From: Guillardia theta CCMP2712 | Taxonomy: Eukaryota; Cryptophyceae; Pyrenomonadales; Geminigeraceae | Reading direction: 5' to 3' | DNA: 64,000 bases | Assembly: GCF_000315625.1 (NCBI RefSeq) | Contig: NW_005434645.1 | Coordinates: forward strand, 461,455 to 525,454 | Shown: positions 54,090 to 64,000 of the stretch, in pieces | Layout: each line of letters begins with the position of its first letter | Position numbering within the stretch: position 1 is the stretch's first letter | Translations under genes and position numbers: made by a program | The notes under the pieces: model-generated | The model's input: the letters and a program-made list of their open reading frames with translations, nothing else | Databases searched by the model: none | Told to the model about the DNA's origin: nothing

Positions 54090-56654
54090 TCACTCGTCGT
54101 GATATCTCATCTTTGCTTCATATGTCACATCGAAACGACTGCCAGGGGCAAGTCCGCTGACAAACTTGACGAAATTAGAGACTCCCTGCCGCATCATGGT
54201 CAGCCTTTCATACTTCTCTAGTCTCCTCTTCGCCTCCCCCTCCCCCTCTCACACCTTTCTCACTCCTCCTCTGCCTCCTCTGTTCCTTCTCCTTCCTTCT
54301 CACCCATTCGTTTCTCCCTCTTCCCCTTATGCTGGACTCACCTCATCTCTGAGAGCGATGAACAAGCTGTTGTTGCAAGCAGTCGCCTAAGACATTGTCA
54401 GCTGATCTCTCTTGCATCTCTGCAGCACCTGAGCGAAGGGCTCATCGTCCTGCTCTTCTTCGCTCTTGCTTTCTCCCTGCATCGTGTCATGGGCCTCATG
54501 AATGAGGTCAGTTACCTTTTGCGATGCTCCTCCTTCATAAATGATGTAGGGCTTGTAATCATCCTGCCCGTTCATGTCAGGAGATCAGCTGACGTGTTTT
54601 CCATCACCTTGGCGACGAAGCTAGCATATCCTCCGATCAACGAGCTTTGCCACATGTCTGACTTGCTCTGACACATCTCTCTGTCTTCACTTGCGACTGC
54701 AGAGCTGCCGTTGTTTTGCTGCTTTCGCCGGACTCCTGTTGATCTGCATCGTCGACGAAACACAGGGTTGCATCTAATCTCATTTCCTGGCCCGAGATAT
54801 GACCAGCTGCTTGTACGTAGTCAAGCCCGGGGCGAAATCTTCGAATCAGCGATCTTGCTTCTGTCACCAACACGCTGAATGCCCAAAAGAAAACCATCAC
54901 TACCGCACAAGCTAGAGAACAGATGGAAAGAAGCAAAAGCTACCCAGTGAAAGCAGAAACGAGCTTGGCGAAGGCATCAGAAGCGAAGAGTTTCATCTTC
55001 AGGTCCATGAGAAGCTTTGCTGACTCATCTGCCCCTTCTTTTCTTCAGCCTTAAGAGTTAGATATCGACGGCAATTGCTTGGCCCTGTAAGATGCCAGCC
55101 ATTGGAAACACCCTCAGTATAGCTCACGCGCTTGTTTTCCTTGTCTATACTGTTATCCAATTGAAACAGGTATTTCACGTGCTTCTGGACAAGAACACAC
55201 TTCAGCTTCCATACACGTTCAATCATCACGATTGCCTTCAGCTCGTTTGCTACGAGGAAATCCTTCAGCTCAACAAACGAATCTTCTTCAAACTGTGAGC
55301 TGATCTGCGAGATCACTTCTTCATCCAGGTACCTGCACATTGTCAGGGGACATCCGGATCTTGAAAGGTTACTTGGGGTTGACGTATTGAGACAGAAATT
55401 CCTTCTCCTCCTCGTTGATCTTTGAGTCACTCGAATGCTTCAAGAATTCTCCAGCTCCCACTAGAGCATCTTCCGTGCCTGGAGGAGCTTCTTTCCTCCC
55501 GTCTTGGCTATCAGAAGATCTGTGGAACCATCCTGGTGATAAACGTGAGCCCTTGAGACGAAGAGGAGCAGGCAGTGAATGTTCCACCTGCCAGGCAGAG
55601 CAATGTCTTGTCTGGAACACACACCTCCTGGAATCCGAAGAAATGCCCAGCTTCGAAGAGAAGCTAACAAGTGTCAGAGTTTGTCAAGTACACTTGAAGG
55701 GCACCATAGAGTTCCATTTCGGGGCGATCAACTTGGTGGGGATACAATCAGCTCCTCCTGTGGTCATCACGCCTTAGACGCAACACCTGCAGGGCATCAA
55801 GGACCTTGCTCGCTCTGAGGATAGAGCTCGAGAAACCCCCCGTCCGACTCCCCCCACTCCTCTGACTCGGGCGTCATGAACAGAAGGAAGCCGATCGCTC
55901 TGGAGCCAGTCAGCCTGACGTTGGAGGTCAAGAGGCTAGGGAAGCACAGGACATTCCCTCATACCACATCTCATTGTTTGGGAGAATGTGGCAACCCTCG
56001 TTCAAGATGTACGCCGAGAAATCCACCTGCGGATCGCACCATCATCAGTCTCATCGCTCTTCGTACTCTCTCAAAATGCGCACCTTGTCCGACAGTGCTG
56101 CTGAACCAGTGATCTCCTGAACAGATCGGAGAAACTCCTCACCGTATATCGTTTGCTTCAAGGCCATAATCTTGCAATGACATGCGATTACCGAGCACAG
56201 AAGTCATAGGATGCAGTAGCATACCTTCTTGATCGTTTGTAGCTCGTTATCATCCACGTCCTGAAAGTTTTTGGTCTGGTAAACTTTGAAGCTGCATCGA
56301 AGTAAGAATCGTCAAGCTTTCCCCCAAGAACAATGACCAATCGCTTTCTCTAAGGTCAGCCTTCATGTTCTCAAGGGCCTGGTCGAGCGCACCCTTGAGA
56401 GTCTCGGGGTTGCAAACATTCTGAATCAGAATGTGCTTGAATGGCTTACATTCCGTGTATTCCTTTTGAAATTTCTGAACACTCTCAGCGGAAAACATGT
56501 TCTGATCGAAGAAAGATGCCTAAACAATTAGCACAGGTATGTCACGTATGCCATCATGTCTGGCAGCATTGAATCTTACATTTTCGACCTCCTTCCGCTC
56601 TTCTTCTCGCCTGCGCTTCGCTACAGATCCGATTCCTTTCGCTCCTCGCTTCAT
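54090..56654 (-). CDS. OGFOD1/Tpa1-like prolyl-hydroxylase-family protein lacking iron ligands
   Basis: The start is ATG 56654 with a basic nuclear-localisation-like leader (MKRGAKGIGSVAKRRREEER). Exons follow the OGFOD1 order: CKPFKHILIQNVCNPETLKG, KVYQTKNFQDVDD, LKQTIYGEEFLRSVQEITG, SAYILNEGCHILPNNE, RAIGFLLFMTPESEEWGE with GGFLELY, APKWNSM, LLFEAGHFFGFQEV, DKTLLCLAGWFHRSSD, YVNPKYLDEEVISQISSQF. The second, non-catalytic barrel has TEARSLIRRFRPGLDY, RLDATLCFVDDAD, NNSLFIALRDE and NFVKFVSGLAPGSRFDV, stop 54090-54092. OGFOD1 hydroxylates a proline of ribosomal protein uS12 using Fe(II) and 2-oxoglutarate. Here the HxD pair aligns to Asn and Glu (LPNNE), and the distal His of HQVxEV aligns to Phe (FGFQEV). 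Phase was checked at WNSM|LLFEA and LAG|WFH. Hydroxylase activity is therefore doubtful. Confidence 0.75.
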
Positions 56655-57697
56655 TGTCGATTTTGTACGCGGTCTGTAAAACGTCAGGGTCGTTAAGGAT
56701 TATGAAGATCAACGACTTCCCAAGGCTGTGAACCCCCTTTTGACAGATCAGTAGGCGAGAAATGAGCAGAGAGCAATAGTTCCTAGCTATGAAAGTCTCG
56801 ACTAAGAGTCTAGTAAACTCAAATAATCATATCAAGATCAAGTGGTGGGTCCTAGCACTCACCACCAATAGGCTTCCCTTGTGAGTTATTGCGTGCTATG
56901 AGATCAACATCTGTTTCATCAAGCTGCTCTCACAATGCTACCTTCCTGGTGGTCTCATGGCCAAGTGGATTTTCTCGAGCTTGCATCACCACCCTCACAC
57001 TACTGACATCAGATCCCTGTACCATCTTCATCCATTCTCTTCTTCCTCTGCTCATTCCATGTATCTTCCTCAGCTATTCTCCTCCTTGCCCTCCTCCTCC
57101 TGCTCTCCTTCATCGTTCGCCATATCCCCAATCATCGCCGGTCGCATCTACGTAAGAACATGACATAACTTTTACTCAACGTGGATCCAGCTCCATTCCT
57201 TCACTACCCCTGTACACGGAATAAACGAAGGGGTGGGGTGGATGTTCCAAAGGAAGAGAGAGAACGCACGGGCAGGACGAGCAAATGCTGATGATGATGG
57301 CGGAGGAGGAGAAGGAGGATAGATGAATACGGTGCATGAAGATGATGAAGAGGATGAGTATGATAGGTGAATGGGGTGAAACCAAAACAGAAAAGATAAT
57401 GACAAGGTTTGGATTAGGAAAATAAGGAGCAACAGACGAGTTAGTGGACGGTAGAAGAGGACGATAGAAGAAAAGGATGAAAGTTGATAGGAGAGGGTGA
57501 AAGAATCTCTGAACTGTCGAAACTTATTGTAGCGGGAATAGACATTTACCAAAGGGCACACGATACCATAGAAGACTCAGTGAAGAAGTGGGCGATCTGA
57601 TCTGCGGCTGACTGTATAGACCTGCAGTCGTCCGTTTTCTCATCTAGGAAGAGGCTTTAGTGCTTCCCTCGCCTATCCACCTCAAGGGAGGCAGCAA
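56655..57697. other. Intergenic between divergent OGFOD1-like and CLPTM1 genes
   Basis: No gene is supported. Open frames near 56889-57561 have no protein-like features. The region contains both presumed promoters. Confidence 0.45.
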
Positions 57698-60130
57698 GTG
57701 GATCTGGAAGCGATGAGGGCGCTGTTAGGAAGCTTTCCGAGTCTTCCACTCCTCCTCGTCTTCGTGCTCGCATCGCCTTTGGCAGAGTCTCAAGGCTCAG
57801 GGAAGAAGCCCTCAAGCTTCACGGTACCTGACTTATGCACTTGGCGCCGGGTGCTAACTTGCGTTAGCCTCTGTTCAAAGAGGGCGAGGAAGTTGACGTG
57901 TACGTCTACACCAGCATGTCCCAGTACCTTGCACATGGCGACGGCGCGATCTTCAACAAAGAGCTCAATCCTGACCAGCCCATCTTTCACAACACCTCCT
58001 CCTTCGGCTGGCAGATCTCTAAGGGCCCCTTTACCATCAACGTGACGGTCTGCCTGCCTCCCCCCTTCTGCTACAGGTGGGAGTGACTGCTAGCTCCAGG
58101 TGCCCGAGGCTGTGAAGAGGAATCAGAGCTTGTTCTACGCTCACGTCTTCTTCTGCAAGAAAGGGATCTCCCCGAACCCCTTCGATCCCAACAACCAGCA
58201 AGACAGGCAGTACAGTGAGTGGCGATGGCATGCCTGGTGTCGGCTGAGGTGGGCGGGTTTGACTCTGCCTTGCAGACATGAAGGTGTTGTGGAGGGTCAT
58301 ACCTCTTTCTCGCTGGATCCCTGAGATCTACGAGCCAGCCAAGTACAACCTCCTCTTCGGCTTGCCTCCTCCTCCTCCCAACAAGACAGAGGCAAGACAC
58401 AGAGTCTAGGTCGGAGACCGATGGCTCACGCTGTTGGCAGGAGAAGAAAGTCCTTCCGTACTGGAGTCCGCGCCTGGCGATCTTTGTCGTCACCGACACG
58501 AACTCTTACCCCAGCATGTCGGAGGAATATATCAGCCCCTTTCTCCTCTACTCCTTGCAGCAAACGGAGGTAAGGATGAACCTCTCTCTCCCTATCTTGG
58601 CTGTGCCCAAATTCTCACACTGTCCCGCAATGCTCTTGTCCTGATGAATCTTTGCTCTGCTGATTCGATGCTTGTAATCAGCTTTTTATTTCCAGGGGAT
58701 TGACAACAGGAGGAAGCAATACGCACCTCTCCTTCATATCGATGAGCTTGGAACCTTGTCAAAAGACCTTCTCAAGATCAATGACACTGTGACCCAGCTT
58801 CCTCTTTCGGTTCGTTCCTCCTGCTCCCCGTGCCCGTGCTCTTGCTCTTGCTCTTGCTCTTGCTCTTGCTCTTGCTCTTGCTCTTGCTCTTGCTCCTCTA
58901 AATTTCTCTGATCTCCTCATGCTGCAGATTAGCTTGCAACCTTTGGGCATCACCAGGTTCGTGTGGATGCTCAAGGTTGGTGGGAGGGCAAGGATCTCGA
59001 GTACGCGAGCTAATCGTGTCACAGATGGAACACAGTGTTCAGATGCACAAGGAGATAGGAACTCCCGAGAAAGAGATGGAAGAAGTACGAAGGCATGCAT
59101 CATGAGAGGGATAGAGGAGGGGGGACTGACTGGGTGGAGCAGGATGTTCGTTGAAACTAACTCCTGGCTACTTGTCACCACCATCGTCGTCTCCTTCCTC
59201 CATCTCTTGTTCGACATCCTCGCATTCAAGAACGACATCAACTTCTGGCGAGGGCTTCAGTCTACCAAAGGAATCTCCGTTCGCTCCATCGGTACTTCTC
59301 CCTTCCTTCCACCACGCAGCCGATAACGCTCGCCGTCAGCTGTCTCCTCCATCATGGAACTTGTCGTGTTTCTGTACCTCCTTGACAACGACACGTCTTA
59401 CCTCGTTCTCTTCACGGTTGGCGGCGGGCTGCTCGTCAACGTCTGGAAGGTTCCCCGTCCTCAACCTCGGCAGCCTCCCGTGCTCTGACTCGCTGCAGCT
59501 CATCAAGGCATGGTCTCTCATGCGAGGCCGAGGAAGCGACAAGGAGGCGGAGGACTTGCGAGCAGAGCAGGTGAAGCAGCAAGGAGACGGGGCATGCTCG
59601 TCCTGACTCCCTGCACAGGCGATCTCACGCCATATCGACTACATCGCATCCGCCTACCTCCTCAACATCCTCGGCCCGCCCATCGTCGGATACGCTGTCT
59701 ACAGTCTGGTGTATGAGGACCAGAGGGGCTGGTACAGCTGGGCGCTCCAGAGCGGGGTGAACGTTGTGTATGCTGTAGGTAGGGGGCTGCTGCCTCCTGT
59801 TCTTAGACGCCTGAGATTCAATGCAGGCTTCATGATGATGACGCCGCAGCTCTTCCTCAACTACAAGTACAAGAGTGTCGAACACCTTCCTTGGAGAGCG
59901 CTCATATATCGTGCTCTGAATACTTTCATTGACGACCTGTTCGCATTCGTCATCACCATGCCAGGGCTTCACAGGTACGATCCCTCTCTTGCGCTATCTT
60001 TCTTCGTTTTCACAGTGATGTCAGGATGTCTGTCTTTCGAGACGACATTGTCTTCTTCATCTACCTCTATCAGCGTTGGATCTACCGCAAGCGAAGGCCT
60101 GCCTCGGAGACCTCCATGCACGAGCTCTAG
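57698..60130 (+). CDS. CLPTM1: CLPTM1-family multi-pass membrane protein
   Basis: The start is ATG 57698 (or 57713), with signal-anchor-like LLGSFPSLPLLLVFVLASPL. Exons join in phase through the luminal domain: KEGEEVDVYVYTSMSQYL, FYAHVFFCKKGISPNPFD, MKVLWRVIPLSRWIPEIYEP and VVTDTNSYPSMSEEYISPF. The membrane part follows: FVETNSWLLVTTIVVSFLHL, LFDILAFKNDINFWRGL, MELVVFLYLLDNDTSYLVLF, GPPIVGYAVYSLVYEDQRGW, GFMMMTPQLFLNYKYKSVEH, LPWRALIYRALNTFIDDLFA and RDDIVFFIYLYQRWIYR, ending TSMHEL at TAG 60128-60130. The family is close to CLPTM1L. CLPTM1 proteins act in the ER/Golgi; CLPTM1L is described as a lipid (glucosaminyl-PI) scramblase and CLPTM1 as a GABA-A receptor trafficking factor. Two introns seem to be GC-AG (after ACAGAG near 58390, and AAG|GCATGC near 59093). 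Confidence 0.9.
58840..58895. repeat. (CTTGCT)n hexanucleotide repeat in an intron
   Basis: About nine tandem TGCTCT/CTTGCT units lie within an intron of the CLPTM1 gene. Confidence 0.9.
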
Positions 60131-60157
60131 ACTCTGGGACGGCCCTAATTCGGATCA

Positions 60158-60433
60158 TCATAGCTGTGAAGTTCTTGATGCATTGCGATATGAGTAGCGT
60201 TCTTGACGAAAGCCTCCTTCTCTCCTACCGCACTCTGAGCCTTGTCTTGACCGCACTGTCTGGTCTTTGAGTGCCAAACCTACCTCAAGCTGCCAGATGA
60301 ACCCATCAGTAGCAAGCTGACGACGAGCCGCGCTTCCCGAGGCCCTCAAGGTAGCGAAGCCCAGGCTTGCTCCATGCACTGAGGCGCACTCACTGGCTGG
60401 GGTCTCAAACCCACTGCCAGGCAGATGCATCAA
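60158..60433 (-). pseudogene. Truncated inverted copy of part of the following coiled-coil gene
   Basis: Read on the reverse strand, LWQLEVGLALKDQTVR...RQGSEC aligns with LWQLEVGLALKAQTVW...TQGSEC of the gene at 60551-62084, then diverges with a deletion. It has no start or stop of its own and lies between CLPTM1 and its source gene. Confidence 0.7.
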
Positions 60434-60550
60434 GCTTGAAGATTCCTCAAGTCTAGAATTAGTCTCAGAACCCTCCTCTCGGACCTTGCTGTTGTCGACA
60501 ATCCTACCAAGAGTCTCCGAGTCCCGGCCCTATTGTTCTACTTTGTAGAA

Positions 60551-62084
60551 ATGGCGAGATCTGCAGCGGATAAATCGAGAAAACAGGAGAAGAGCATTCT
60601 GAAGCTGAACAGAAAAACGTCCAGCAACTGGTTTGAAAGTCAGGTGTATGCAAACCTGCCTGCTATCATAGTCGAGATGTTGATGTTTCTCAACTTGAAG
60701 AATCCTCAGCACCTCGATCATATCAACAGAGCAGAGTATCGACGCGCGATCAACTCCACGCTAGTGATGGGAAGTTCAGGAAGCCTTGAAGGTATACCAG
60801 AAGAAAGCTGCACCTTCAAGGGAAAGTTCAAGCTCAAGTTCGACCTTTACTTTCGAGCTCGATCCAACTCCTCCAACTCCTCGAGAGTTTCTTTGAGAGA
60901 TGTGCTGAGAAGCTTGGTAGACTCGGAAGATGCCGACGACGGAGTCCCCCAGGTCATAGCGCTACATTCATACGACGACGACAAGGTCGCTGACGCCAGA
61001 GACGAGCTCGAAGGTCTCTTGCTCTCCGAGAACGCTCTCATCCATTTCGAGATCACAGAAGAACCGTCTTGTATGGTACGAAAGCTGTGGCAGCTTGAGG
61101 TAGGTTTGGCACTCAAAGCCCAGACAGTGTGGTCAACACAAGGCTCAGAGTGCGGTGACAGCAAGCTGCTGGCAATGGGCATAATAGTCGGAGGAGAGAA
61201 GGAGGCTTTCGTCAAGAACGCTACTCATATCGCAAGGCGCTGGAAATCTGCTAGGGAGGCTGACATCTTGTTGGCGAAGAGCGGAGTACCAGTCTTCTTT
61301 TGTTACGCTGCGCCTCAAAGCGTCCACAGCATGTTCAACAGTTTGAGGATGGACCTCAAGGTACTTGAGCATATCCCTCTGCTCCTCGAATCTCTCTGTG
61401 ACAGTGACTCCCGCGGCTTGTAGGAGCTTCGTGAGGACAACGAGGACAAACACATGGTCTGTAGAGGGTGTTGACTCACCGTTGCAGAATCCGACTGAAA
61501 GAGGAGTTGCAGGCGCACCAAAAGGAGATCCAGGCTCTTAAGGAGAACATGGACGGGCTCAAGCAGACTGTGCAGACAGTCGAGCGCAAGATGGACGAAG
61601 GGTTCTCGGTGTGTGTTGGACTCTAGCGAGGCGAGAGGGAACTGACTGACTTGCGATGTAGGAGCACCAAAAGGAGATCCAGGCTCTTAAGGAGAACATG
61701 GACGGGCTCAAGGAGAACATGGACGGGCTCAAGGAGACTGTGCAGACAGTCGAGCGCAAGATGGACGAAGGGTTCTCGGTGTGTGTTGGACTCTAGCGAG
61801 GCGAGAGGGAACTGACTGACTTGCGATGTAGGAGCACCAAAAGGAGATCCAGGCTCTTAAGGAGAACATGGACGGGCTCAAGGAGAACATGGACGGGCTC
61901 AAGCAGACTGTGGACGGGCTCAAGCAGACTGTGCAGACAGTCGAGCGCAAGATGGACGAAGGGTTCTCGGTGTGTATCAGGGCCCTGAGAGGGGTGTCAC
62001 TGTACTGAGAATAATTGCCGTGCACAGATGATCAATCGACTCCTGAGAGATGTTTCAAATCTCACCTCCTCGCGACCAATCTGA
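60551..62084 (+). CDS. Multicopy protein of unknown function with repeated coiled-coil exons
   Basis: The start is ATG 60551 (MARSAADKSRKQEKSILKLN). About 270 residues of a compact domain follow (SSNWFESQVYANLPAIIVEM, VPQVIALHSYDDDKVADARD, NALIHFEITEEPSCMVRKLW, READILLAKSGVPVFFCYAA). Three similar exons then encode EIQALKENMDGLK(E/Q)... and TVQTVERKMDEGFS, and a last exon reads MINRLLRDVSNLTSS with stop 62082-62084. The repeated exons differ by internal 8-residue units (ENMDGLKx / TVDGLKQ), giving a growing coiled coil. They are separated by copies of the same 53-bp intron. Function unknown. Paralogous fragments lie upstream (60158-60433) and, inverted, at the window end. Confidence 0.6.
61519..61975. 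repeat. Tandem duplication of exon plus intron
   Basis: Three exon copies share AGCACCAAAAGGAGATCCAG-type starts. The two introns between them both read GTGTGTGTTGGACTCTAGCG to CTTGCGATGTAG (about 53 bp) and look identical. Confidence 0.88.
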
Positions 62085-62323
62085 AGCTATTGTAGAACAA
62101 TATTACTTAGTCAGCCTTTCTCTCAGTCTTCTGTGCATTTCTAGCTTTCTTTTGCATCTAAGAACATTTCTAATTTCCCATCACTGATGTCGTCTTCGCT
62201 CCGCTCATGGGGATGTCTGGTCGTTTCAATGCGTGTAGAGGAAGCGCAGGTCCTTGCAGCTCCCCGCCGCCTTGCAGCCTTTTGGCGGCCTGGATCCGCT
62301 GGAGGAAGTCCGCGACCTTGATC
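61714..62323. repeat. Left arm of a large inverted repeat
   Basis: This arm is inverted at 63391-64000, with few differences (for example GAAGGG versus GAATGG). Identity stops sharply at GACCTTGAT (62323 and 63391). The arm covers the gene's 3' exons, its 3' flank and a fragment antisense to the ORF at 63110-63543. Confidence 0.9.
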
Positions 62324-62536
62324 AACCTCTTCCTCAGGCAGGATGTGGAGGGGAATATTTTCAGGCTATAAGTCTCAGTTTCCGATTTCGTAGCGGTTTA
62401 ATTAAACACACAATAGTGGAAGCACACGAAGGTTGAAGAAGGGATATGCCATGGCATTGCTTCTTACGGGGCCTCTTATGAGGGACGTGGGGCTCAGCGT
62501 CGCCACATGTTTGTTTCGTGACAACTTACTGTCCGG

Positions 62537-63107
62537 TCAGTGAGGACACAGACGACTGGATAGCCCTCTGACCAGGGCTTCCTCGACTGCCAGCGCCTCC
62601 TTGATCTCAAGGATACACTGGTTGCGCTGGATCTTGGCGGTGAGAGTCTCCACGGTCTCCGGTTTCTCCGGGGCCTTCCTCTTCCCAACAAGCGGCTTCG
62701 ATCCGTTGGTGCGCTCGGTCTGAAGGCTCGTTAGTTGTTCTTGCAAGGTCGCCAGTCTCTGTTGAGCCTTGGCGATCTCACTCTGCTTGGCTTCGATCTT
62801 CTCATCAATGGACTTGGCCGCTGTCGGCGTGCGCGTCTTGCCCTCGATCTTGTTCTTTCGCATTTCGGCGAATCCGTCTATCGATCCCTGCAGAGCTTTT
62901 GTGTCCATTTTCGTAACGGCTGTGAGGCGCTTGGCCGCGTTGCCAGTAATGGTACCATCGGGTGCAACGTCACCAGGATTGGTGACGCGTGCTGCCGCGA
63001 TGATCACGGGGTGGTAGAAGAACGCGGCAATGCGCTCCCTCTCCTTGAGCTCTGCATCAGTCGGTGCGGACTTGCCCTCGTCGTTGGACTTCTTGACCTT
63101 TTTTCAC
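62537..63107 (-). CDS. Unknown ORF fragment with coiled coil, between the inverted-repeat arms
   Basis: The open reverse frame starts at a breakpoint-like junction near 63107 (KKSNDEGKSAPTDAELKERE). It continues AAFFYHPVIIAAARVTNPGD and a coiled coil (KIEAKQSEIAKAQQRLATLQ), and stops at 62537. No ATG precedes the first part, so it may be a truncated 3' portion of a gene. Family not recognised. Confidence 0.4.
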
Positions 63108-63109
63108 CG

Positions 63110-63543
63110 CCGCGGAAGGGGGGGCCAGCACCCAGTTCGGGGTCTACAGCGGGTTCGACGACACTCCCTTCTGTTCGCACAAGTGGGTCTTCTGCACGGA
63201 GACGAGCCGCAACCTGACGACGGGCGCCTACAACCGCCAGTGCTTCGGGACGGTGAGCAAGGCCAACTGGACCGACCCCCTGACGCGCTTCGACTCCTGC
63301 AAGAGCGCCATCCTCAACGACGCCCCGAGCAGCTCCACCATGATCCCCATCCGCATCTGCACGCTCGACTCGACGATGAACGAGCTCTGCATCAAGGTCG
63401 CGGACTTCCTCCAGCGGATCCAGGCCGCCAAAAGGCTGCAAGGCGGCGGGGAGCTGCAAGGACCTGCGCTTCCTCTACACGCATTGAAACGACCAGACAT
63501 CCCCATGAGCGGAGCGAAGACGACATCAGTGATGGGAAATTAG
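63110..63543 (+). CDS. Unknown ORF fragment rich in Cys, crossing the right inverted-repeat border
   Basis: The frame reads GASTQFGVYSGFDDTPFCSH, RQCFGTVSKANWTDPLTRF, PIRICTLDSTMNELCIKVAD and on through the repeat arm to a stop at 63543. No start is visible, and its 5' side abuts the reverse-strand ORF directly. The tail (VADFLQRIQAAKRLQGG) recurs in antisense at 62164-62323. Family not recognised. Confidence 0.4.
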
Positions 63544-64000
63544 AAATGTTCTTAGATGCAAAAGAAAGCTAGAAATGCACAGAAGACTGAGAGAAAGGCT
63601 GACTAAGTAATATTGTTCTACAATAGCTTCAGATTGGTCGCGAGGAGGTGAGATTTGAAACATCTCTCAGGAGTCGATTGATCATCTGTGCACGGCAATT
63701 ATTCTCAGTACAGTGACACCCCTCTCAGGGCCCTGATACACACCGAGAACCCTTCGTCCATCTTGCGCTCGACTGTCTGCACAGTCTGCTTGAGCCCGTC
63801 CACAGTCTGCTTGAGCCCGTCCATGTTCTCCTTGAGCCCGTCCATGTTCTCCTTAAGAGCATGGATCTCCTTTTGGTGCTCCTACATCGCAAGTCAGTCA
63901 GTTCCCTCTCGCCTCGCTAGAGTCCAACACACACCGAGAACCATTCGTCCATCTTGCGCTCGACTGTAAGCACAGTCTCCTTGAGCCCGTCCATGTTCTC
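63391..64000. repeat. Right arm of the inverted repeat (continues beyond the window)
   Basis: Reverse complement of 61714-62323. The arm is still matching at base 64000. Confidence 0.9.
63629..64000 (-). CDS. 3' part of a second copy of the coiled-coil gene
   Basis: On the reverse strand the last exons of the 60.5-kb gene recur, with stop codon 63629-63631 and the same intron. Point differences change a few residues (for example DEWFS for DEGFS). The 5' part is outside the window. Confidence 0.6.

Noticed and set aside
55370-55670. Reading of the OGFOD1-like protein through HCSAWQVEHS, suggesting a His to Trp change
   Set aside because: A different splice frame (LLFEAGHFFGFQEV, then LAG|WFHRSSD) fits the family better and is phase-consistent, so the Trp is not the aligned residue.

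Overview
The window looks like nuclear DNA of a secondary-plastid alga, most probably a cryptophyte such as Guillardia theta. The reasons are: dense protein genes split by many short introns (about 35-120 bp, GT-AG with occasional GC-AG); proteins starting with a signal peptide followed by a Phe-led transit-like stretch (1.5-2.7 kb and 45 kb genes); a long LRR gene built of near-identical repeats; and two scaffold gaps (3586-3685 and 31421-32172). All gene models were spliced by eye. Exon joins were checked for reading phase only where stated.

Left part (1-21.8 kb). A 5'-truncated unknown gene converges on a plastid-targeted CrtYc/d-type lycopene cyclase. Next come a gap-truncated gene, transportin-1/karyopherin-beta2, a C2-TM-UBA protein, a long coiled-coil protein, a small ankyrin protein, and a very unusual reverse-strand gene. 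That gene joins a voltage-sensor-like membrane region to a PTEN-type phosphatase, its C2 domain, a GRAM-like domain and two cyclic-nucleotide-binding-like domains.

Middle (21.8-42.6 kb). A gene-poor, repeat-rich stretch precedes a secreted LRR protein. It is followed by a tyrosine-recombinase mobile element bracketed by 30-bp direct repeats, a Cys-rich secreted protein, an SLC49/FLVCR-like transporter interrupted by the large gap, a gene fusing a cortactin N-terminus to a fimbrin/plastin actin-bundling core, an N-terminal-motor kinesin, and a TLDc protein.

Right part (42.6-64 kb). This holds a TMEM254-like membrane protein, a plastid-targeted unknown gene, a Cys-rich ephrin-receptor-like surface protein, a CDC14-like protein lacking the catalytic Arg, a decayed LRR gene, an OGFOD1/Tpa1-like protein lacking its iron ligands, a CLPTM1 homologue, and a multicopy coiled-coil gene whose 3' half recurs in inverted orientation at the window end.

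Several genes bear on membrane phosphoinositides and the actin/microtubule cytoskeleton (VSP/PTEN-like, C2 protein, cortactin-fimbrin, kinesin). They are independent transcription units on both strands, and no operon-like logic is implied. Intergenic regions carry a recurrent composite repeat: a GC-rich palindromic core next to a GGGTGGGTA-type tract, with a TGATCACT/CACTGACTC motif.
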